Origin: Strigomonas culicis
Taxonomy: Eukaryota; Euglenozoa; Kinetoplastea; Trypanosomatida; Trypanosomatidae
DNA: 36,440 bases
Direction of reading: 5' to 3'
NCBI GenBank assembly: GCA_000482145.1
Contig: AUXH01000134.1
Location: forward strand, 1-36,440
Each line of letters starts with the position of its first letter. The stretch's first letter is position 1. This document shows positions 33,301-36,440 of this stretch, piece by piece. The notes beneath the pieces are model-generated. The model ran no database searches. It had not been told where the DNA came from and worked only from the letters and a program-made list of their open reading frames with translations. Both the position numbers and the translations under genes were made by a program.

Positions 33301-35018
33301 GGCAGTGTGTACTCCTCGACGAAGGCGTCGCTGAACGAGGCGCTTCCGCGCATCTCGTCGTCGGCGGACCCGCGCGTGCCATCTCTGCCGCCATGGCGCT
33401 GTGCGGCCGCTGCGGCCACCGCCTCCGTGAAGACCGGCGTCGCGGTCTGCTTGCGGCGCCGCGAGCCGCTCACCTCGTCGATGCTGCTGGCGCTGCTGCG
33501 CGACAGGGCATGCGCGTCGTCACTCGACAGCGCGAGGGGCTGCCCGGCGGCCACGGCGGTCGGGGTGGACGGGGGCAGCGCCGCCGCCGGCGCCACCGGC
33601 TGCGGCCGGCCTGTGTTGTCGGAGCTGGTGCTGCCGCCCGCCGACGTCGACGGCTCCGAGTGTAACCCACTGCTGGCGTGGCTCCTGTTGGAGCTGTTGC
33701 TCGTGGGGGGCGGGCTGCGCGGCACCGCCGCCCCGACAAAAACATCCGACGGGTCGCGGGTGGCGACCTCCAGCGGGCTGCCGGACGCCGCGTCGGCGCG
33801 CTGGTGCGCGGGCGGCCTGCGGCGGTGGCCGCTGCCGCCGTCGTCGCTGCCGCCGTCCGCCAGCGCCGCCGCCTCGCGCCGCTGACGGAGGTGCTGCTGG
33901 AGCACGTGGAGGGACGCCTGCGGGCGGCCCACCGCGCGTGACGGCGCGCGGGTCGCGCCGCTCGCCGCACGGGCGCCCACCGACGTGCCGCTGCTCGGGC
34001 GGCTGCGGACGATGATGTCGATCTGGCTGCTGCACGGCGGCGTCGACTCCCTCCCCGTGCTGGTGGAGGTGGCGGTGAAGGTCGTGTCGCTCGCACTGAC
34101 GCGCACCAGCGGCCGCCGCGCGCTGCGGCACACGCCGCCGTCGTCAGCCTGCGGCGGCCCGTGGGGCCGCTCTGGCTCCGCCGCCCCATGACCGCCGCGG
34201 TGCTGCGTGTTCTGCTGGAGGATGGCCTCCGTTTCCTTCGTGAACCAGCGGCCGCGGCCGGGGCGGCATGGGGAGAGGTGCGGCGGCGCGAAGAGCCGCT
34301 CCTGTAGCAGTTTGCGGCGCATGCAGGCCTCGACCTCCGCGTGCAGCACCTCGCGGCCCAGGACGTCCCCGATGGCGAGCAGCTGGCTGAGGTGCTGGCG
34401 GCTGAGATCGAACACCCGCTCCAGCTGCACCTGGCGGAAGTACACGGAGTAGAGCCCGTGGATCGGCGCGTCGCTGTCTTCGCTGTCCTCCGCACACAGC
34501 GCCGCCTTCCTGCCGGCGCTGTGCCGCTGTAGCGGATGCGTCATGCTGCTGTCGTTGCTGCCACTGTTGTTGAGGCTGGACGACAGCACCGCCGCGGCAT
34601 CGCGCTCCTCCGCCAGATTAGACGCACTCGCGTCCTTCTTGAGCGCGCGGCTGACGGGCGTGAAGGCGGTCGTCGTGGGCGTCGACGTCACGGTGCTGAA
34701 GAGCACATCCTCGTCCGTGTTGAAGCTGCCAAAGAGGTTGCCGCTCGTGGTGCCGGTGATGACGGTGCTGATCGCGGCGGAAGTCTTCGCATCCGTGTGC
34801 GACGACAGCGCGGCCGGGGCGCCGCTCGCGCGCCGCTCCCGCTGCTGCAGCCGCGCCCGCTCCTGGTACTGCTGCTCCGACAGCAGCAGCTCTAAACTCT
34901 CCACCTCGATGAGTGCATTCCGCAGCATCAACTTGACACGCGGGAAGTCGATGGTGTGCGGCACGACACGCCGGTCGCCACGAATGTCTACCGTGTCGTT
35001 GCTGGCCGCGTTCTGCAT
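27375..35018 (-). CDS. Giant low-complexity protein of 2547 residues, unknown function
   Basis: One uninterrupted frame of 2547 codons starting at the ATG at 35018. Most of it is Ser/Ala/Thr/Pro/Gly-rich and probably disordered, with runs such as A9, P6 and S6 and many SP/TP sites typical of phosphorylated scaffolds. A few segments look ordered: residues 18-63 (FPRVKLMLRNALIEVESLEL, then a glutamine/arginine-rich helix, coiled-coil-like); 184-270 (HGLYSVYFRQVQLERVFDLS and following helices to TKETEAILQQ); an island near plus-strand 30380-30510 (TGAYYFVPEDRGAAGICELE, then VTPEVREMLHDM); and the extreme C-terminus (YYKTLRDSGFIRPVYQQSKT). No signal peptide or transmembrane segment is evident. 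I recognise no family. Overlapping open frames on the opposite strand are by-products of the GC-rich composition. A cytoskeletal or signalling scaffold is conceivable but not shown. Confidence 0.8.
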   Translation of the reverse strand: MQNAASNDTVDIRGDRRVVPHTIDFPRVKLMLRNALIEVESLELLLSEQQYQERARLQQRERRASGAPAALSSHTDAKTSAAISTVITGTTSGNLFGSFNTDEDVLFSTVTSTPTTTAFTPVSRALKKDASASNLAEERDAAAVLSSSLNNSGSNDSSMTHPLQRHSAGRKAALCAEDSEDSDAPIHGLYSVYFRQVQLERVFDLSRQHLSQLLAIGDVLGREVLHAEVEACMRRKLLQERLFAPPHLSPCRPGRGRWFTKETEAILQQNTQHRGGHGAAEPERPHGPPQADDGGVCRSARRPLVRVSASDTTFTATSTSTGRESTPPCSSQIDIIVRSRPSSGTSVGARAASGATRAPSRAVGRPQASLHVLQQHLRQRREAAALADGGSDDGGSGHRRRPPAHQRADAASGSPLEVATRDPSDVFVGAAVPRSPPPTSNSSNRSHASSGLHSEPSTSAGGSTSSDNTGRPQPVAPAAALPPSTPTAVAAGQPLALSSDDAHALSRSSASSIDEVSGSRRRKQTATPVFTEAVAAAAAQRHGGRDGTRGSADDEMRGSASFSDAFVEEYTLPEPMRSPMSSLHSSNVNTNETDGDDGTVASTGGTQEVQALFAQHIQDHSTADSAAAVQKPLFSLFTRPKLPSVDTVYSPLHPNQQVAGLPAQTPPGALQLADPGADGAVTVLRASASNTPTVPSTYCSNTNGDSAPMSLATLDEDLAPVASSAGGSAHHVPPTIEGLALGDATPLPVDTTAEHRARLGSHSATESVHSGKDSLSNTLRVANETVRYTRAHESASAHPRFITPFRSPENSSSPSVCATDSLPSTNSRTGGGGATGQDEPLPSLSRPESTTDRTPTDTDSSGSAQRSPLAQPPPHAAPAADARPPPLPLVVVPPASQLSRFVATVGGAPAGESGSPCSPCGSTQRHIGSAASSPRASRNNNESSPVRKRGATVPGVTFNSAAVPPLAVLRVRETVSAHSTIGTPPRLHDATAAARTAADARAPGDAALRVARSAHSGGRHPYDNADAPQNFSFPEEEDAEVAAATVLPHASAAAHTRGAAGPGGEAEHPPRVHENPITFTKTSSLATLSTMETGTTLPTTNTDGARTTHTSRNTSSKDTNQNENSSDDRVCSSEEDNEDFARVKTAMLTLTREVPADSAAAGRIDYLSPNTSTTKDAPHTASSSTTTATNVTASTTTAMTVRAASIDNTMNTIGSASLPRLHDREHYGSSADVRFNGSNDSYPDSESGALCERPKPVGRIVAATAATTSLGEPPPPPPLPRAATAYYEDESEDEPDRVRLADTAAVAMALARPLETDDCPPAGVAEALTTAPPSPAPAVAAGQAAAEPAGSRYDSPYMFDSAELPLAITWSSARLLADGATDAAQTSPARVSSLSGAAAPSPVRIGKTGPSTDTRPLPLSAPFQPRARRESAALGTNSTSQCQVSSSSNTLFDSVPSPYLSQSPVLLRDAAAPSPAEDSGEEGETEGLPLPEVSPPADDPTQPLPTTGAYYFVPEDRGAAGICELEVTPEVREMLHDMSVTTSTASNSPSDRSGGQRPSRAAQASRDDSLHSSTFSSGSISGVRRASHRHSSGDSSLPIHAVNNSSGNSHDPGHPPMDAVAIYTNVSALSNVSFPAHPSPPGTLPPCPAETLTGRPGHRRSGEPRTAAGSIGDRAAPPPPPAASIADADSHRRVVLSPATSSAASSYGDGGASAMLQLTQQRIHTLQPLLRPSAASAAAVPIIGSGAARHAAPPETTSSTSSTGDRTPAAMAATPTPAGGRPHRPAHGLRDAEKDASVCCYSSDTEDSDTGGEAASDHQGLPAVAAGAAVRARRGTHPLQPPGDSNDCLFPSTLRPQEVLAHFAGAEDELRSGSNGGQSGKGNSEDGSDGGGARKPSMLNTGSPSDAFSGGAEDAEDDAALVTVAVASAFAAACKKRDGASLTHSTQARLIGLAGFASTREDEHEKTDLISVSDTSSVSKSQKGRDRPHHSLSQGEPNNLSISANTFANVSSSTLAVATATASGTGGGVAGASASSSLRAGVAALAASGTASHGRLESDPSISLFSNGVLVSPYNNFELSGTYGNTLNTTTNSCSMNISTASFHNSGAQEGGGGASPSALHSSGAPLTHTALLTGRSQRGSASGQKRLLAPPASVPAFPRFATVVSANASTTGPAAATPVKDTAAANAPVSTADSTFTAADTLTSVQSRGGFEGNSISQLHSDSTNGSKSSTAVAAAAAAAAGAPPPPPPLEAPLLLRRHRPSRSSSSSSTSSATSLLAISLRGNELMAEQKAAIQQARLGLRLQPPQQPSPGSAELNAAIGAAAGSAEDLLNGCERSPVYTTTTSIFSTAASFTNETASGQQERSSGETTASPHHLDPASCHDGTAVPSLRSLLAARAGAAPAVGSPVALTSPTEYGEGSMATTSTSAGNLLQLLSTPAITARGATRAPGTSPPEESSTGSYNSLLERRRRLRANESRTSSSGASYATQPPEAAPAAEDDPLRAPPPPGTHERAGGAPSYTYYKTLRDSGFIRPVYQQSKTQSSYF

Positions 35019-35779
35019 CGTGGGTTCGCGCGTTACAGTTAAGCTTTTTTTACTGTTTGCTGTTGTGGTTGGTTGCTCTCTCCGCCGTGATACTCGTTAC
35101 TTCCTCAGCTACTATGGCTCGAAGCAAAAACAACAAATGTATATATACAAAAAAAAAGGAAAAAAGAAAAATGTGTATGTATACTAACTGGGATACACTT
35201 AATACTCTCTACAAATACAATTCTTTGTTTTCTTTCTGCCTCTTCTCTTTTCAGTACGTTTCGTATATCTTATCTTTTTATTGGAAAAAAAAACAGATAC
35301 GCTCAAAGAAACTGAAGAAGAAAAAGGCAGCAGCAAGGAATGGAAAACAAGTTAAAGTACAATCAAGAATATAAATGAGCTGAATTGTGTTTTTGCATAC
35401 ACAAAAAAAGAAAAAGTAAAAACAGCTCAGCGAAAAAGAGAAGTATGAAAAAAAAATAGCCTATCAGGACGAGAAAAAAAAGGAGTTATACTGTTACTCT
35501 GAGAAGTAAGAGAATAGGAAAGGAAATGGTATTTTTTTTTGGAGCGTAAAATCAAAGCACAACAACAGAGAATATATACATGTATAGTTAAACAGTCACT
35601 AATACTCCTTTTCGTTTGTTTGTTTGCTTGTGTGTTTATCTTTTTTTTTCTGTGTGTGTGGTTTTAAAGCATTAAGAGTATTATTAGTATCATGTTCAAC
35701 AGTAGCGTCTCCATTTAATCGAAATACAATAACAAAGAGAAAAGTGCGCATGTGGCAGAGCAAGATCGACCCACTCGCA
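35019..35779. other. AT-rich intergenic spacer
   Basis: Spacer of 761 bases between the SLX9-like gene (3' UTR side) and the giant-protein gene. Homopolymer A/T runs are frequent (35149-35157, 35284-35292). The pyrimidine tract just before the giant gene's ATG is weak and I cannot place its acceptor. No coding region or RNA gene is recognised. Confidence 0.6.
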
Positions 35780-36340
35780 TCACGGCGCCGCCGTGCCGGT
35801 CGCGCGCCCGACGTCGTCCGTCTGCGGCTGCAAGAGCTGCATCGTGGCGTCCAGATGCTTCTGCACACTCGCGAAGGGGTCCTCCAAGAACACGTCCATG
35901 TGCGTGACGGTGTCGAACAGATTCAAGTCTGCCTTCGCCGCCTCCATCCGCGCGGCCGCCGAGGCGTACGTCGTGCGGTCGCCGCCGTGCGTCGCCTCGG
36001 TGCTCGCGGCGCCCGCCACGTGCCGCCGCCGCCGGTCCTGCGCCACGCGGTCCTTCACCCGCTCCTTCGCGGTCGCGGGGGCGCGCGCGCGGGGGGCGGG
36101 CACTGCCGCCTTGGCGGCCGCGTCGGCGTCGTCCGGCGCGGCGAGCGGCGGCCCAGGGCGCGTCTTGAGCCGCTTGCTCTCCATTAGGCCCTTCTTCAAC
36201 AGCTTCTTCTTGTGCCTGCGGCGCCGGTCGAGCGCCTCCCCGGGGGGCGCGTCCGCCGGCGCCGCGGCCGCGCGCTGGAGAGCCTCCTCCCGCCTCTCGA
36301 ACTTTGCGCGGGAGGACACTCTCTTCTTTTGAAGACCCAT
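35780..36340 (-). CDS. Small basic protein, candidate SLX9-like ribosome biogenesis factor
   Basis: The 186-residue protein starts MGLQKKRVSSRAKFERR and is rich in Arg/Lys/Ala. Basic clusters at 39-59 (RRRRHKKKLLKK) and 103-106 suit a nucleolar protein. The C-terminal motif at 141-170 (LFDTVTHMDVFLEDPFASVQ, then KHLDATMQLLQ) matches, without gaps by eye, the C-terminal F..(x)..F..xPxxxIxxxLxxxM pattern of SLX9/FAM207A proteins, which act in 40S pre-ribosome maturation and export. The middle is alanine-rich and low in complexity. There is no transmembrane segment. The match is short, so another nucleolar basic protein cannot be excluded. The ATG is directly preceded by the only AG in the upstream part of the window, after a CT repeat. 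Confidence 0.6.
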   Translation of the reverse strand: MGLQKKRVSSRAKFERREEALQRAAAAPADAPPGEALDRRRRHKKKLLKKGLMESKRLKTRPGPPLAAPDDADAAAKAAVPAPRARAPATAKERVKDRVAQDRRRRHVAGAASTEATHGGDRTTYASAAARMEAAKADLNLFDTVTHMDVFLEDPFASVQKHLDATMQLLQPQTDDVGRATGTAAP

Positions 36341-36406
36341 CTTGCAGACACAGGGAGATAGCGAGAGAGAGAGAGAGAGAGAGAGAGAGGAGGGGAGGGG
36401 GGTCGA
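36341..36406 (-). promoter_or_regulatory. CT tract and AG abutting the SLX9-like ATG
   Basis: On the minus strand a CT-rich tract (plus-strand 36361-36400) is followed by no AG until 36341-36342, the two bases before the ATG at 36340. No other AG occurs between 36342 and the window end. Splicing here would join the spliced leader directly to the start codon. Confidence 0.4.
36361..36390. repeat. (GA)n microsatellite
   Basis: About 14 GA units, then GGAGGGGAGG. It is a CT tract on the transcribed strand, upstream of the SLX9-like gene. Confidence 0.9.
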
Positions 36407-36440
36407 GTCGACCGTACCGTTGGTTGGGTTTAAGGGGTTT

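Overview
The window reads as a stretch of a kinetoplastid (trypanosomatid) nuclear chromosome. The reasons are: every gene I can support lies on the minus strand in one directional array; no intron is needed to read any of them; coding DNA is GC-rich and separated by AT-rich spacers full of TA and GA microsatellites; and most start codons are preceded on the minus strand by a polypyrimidine tract followed by AG, the pattern expected for spliced-leader trans-splicing of a polycistronic transcript. A KREPA1-type RNA editing protein is lineage-diagnostic. From memory, the order RRP41B-like, CK2 alpha, RPN6, UBC9, KREPA1, VDAC pair resembles a block of Trypanosoma brucei chromosome 2 (and part of Leishmania chromosome 2). 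The species is not identifiable by eye.

In transcription order (high to low coordinates) the window holds: a small basic protein resembling the ribosome-biogenesis factor SLX9 (35780-36340); a giant 2547-residue low-complexity protein (27375-35018); two diverged tandem VDAC/porin genes (25721-26587 and 23790-24629); a rhomboid intramembrane serine protease with an unusual long loop (21896-22960); a single-pass glycoprotein-like membrane protein (20246-21610); a 1212-residue multi-pass protein combining a PSI-like cysteine module, a CxxC zinc-ribbon-like motif and what looks like a membrane-linked bacterial-type PH domain (16060-19698); KREPA1 of the mitochondrial RNA editing core complex (13344-15704); the SUMO E2 UBC9 (12471-13067); a Trm7/FTSJ1-type tRNA 2'-O-methyltransferase (11033-12151); the 19S proteasome lid subunit RPN6 (8988-10670); CK2 catalytic subunit (7288-8391); a predicted mitochondrial helical-repeat protein (4152-6452); an RNase PH-fold exosome ring subunit (2838-3773); a NEK-type kinase (1208-2536); and a small SRP9/SRP14-like protein with polyglutamine tracts (311-706).

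The genes are mostly housekeeping and, as usual in kinetoplastids, shared transcription does not imply shared function. A mitochondrial theme recurs (KREPA1, two porins, the 766-residue protein). The points most worth a second look are the SRP9/14-like protein, because published trypanosomatid SRPs are described as lacking SRP9/14; the PSI plus bPH-like membrane protein; the giant disordered protein with a few ordered islands; the UBC9 insertion; and the very short predicted leaders of several genes. I found no tRNA, rRNA, transposon, CRISPR array or prokaryotic-style operon signals.
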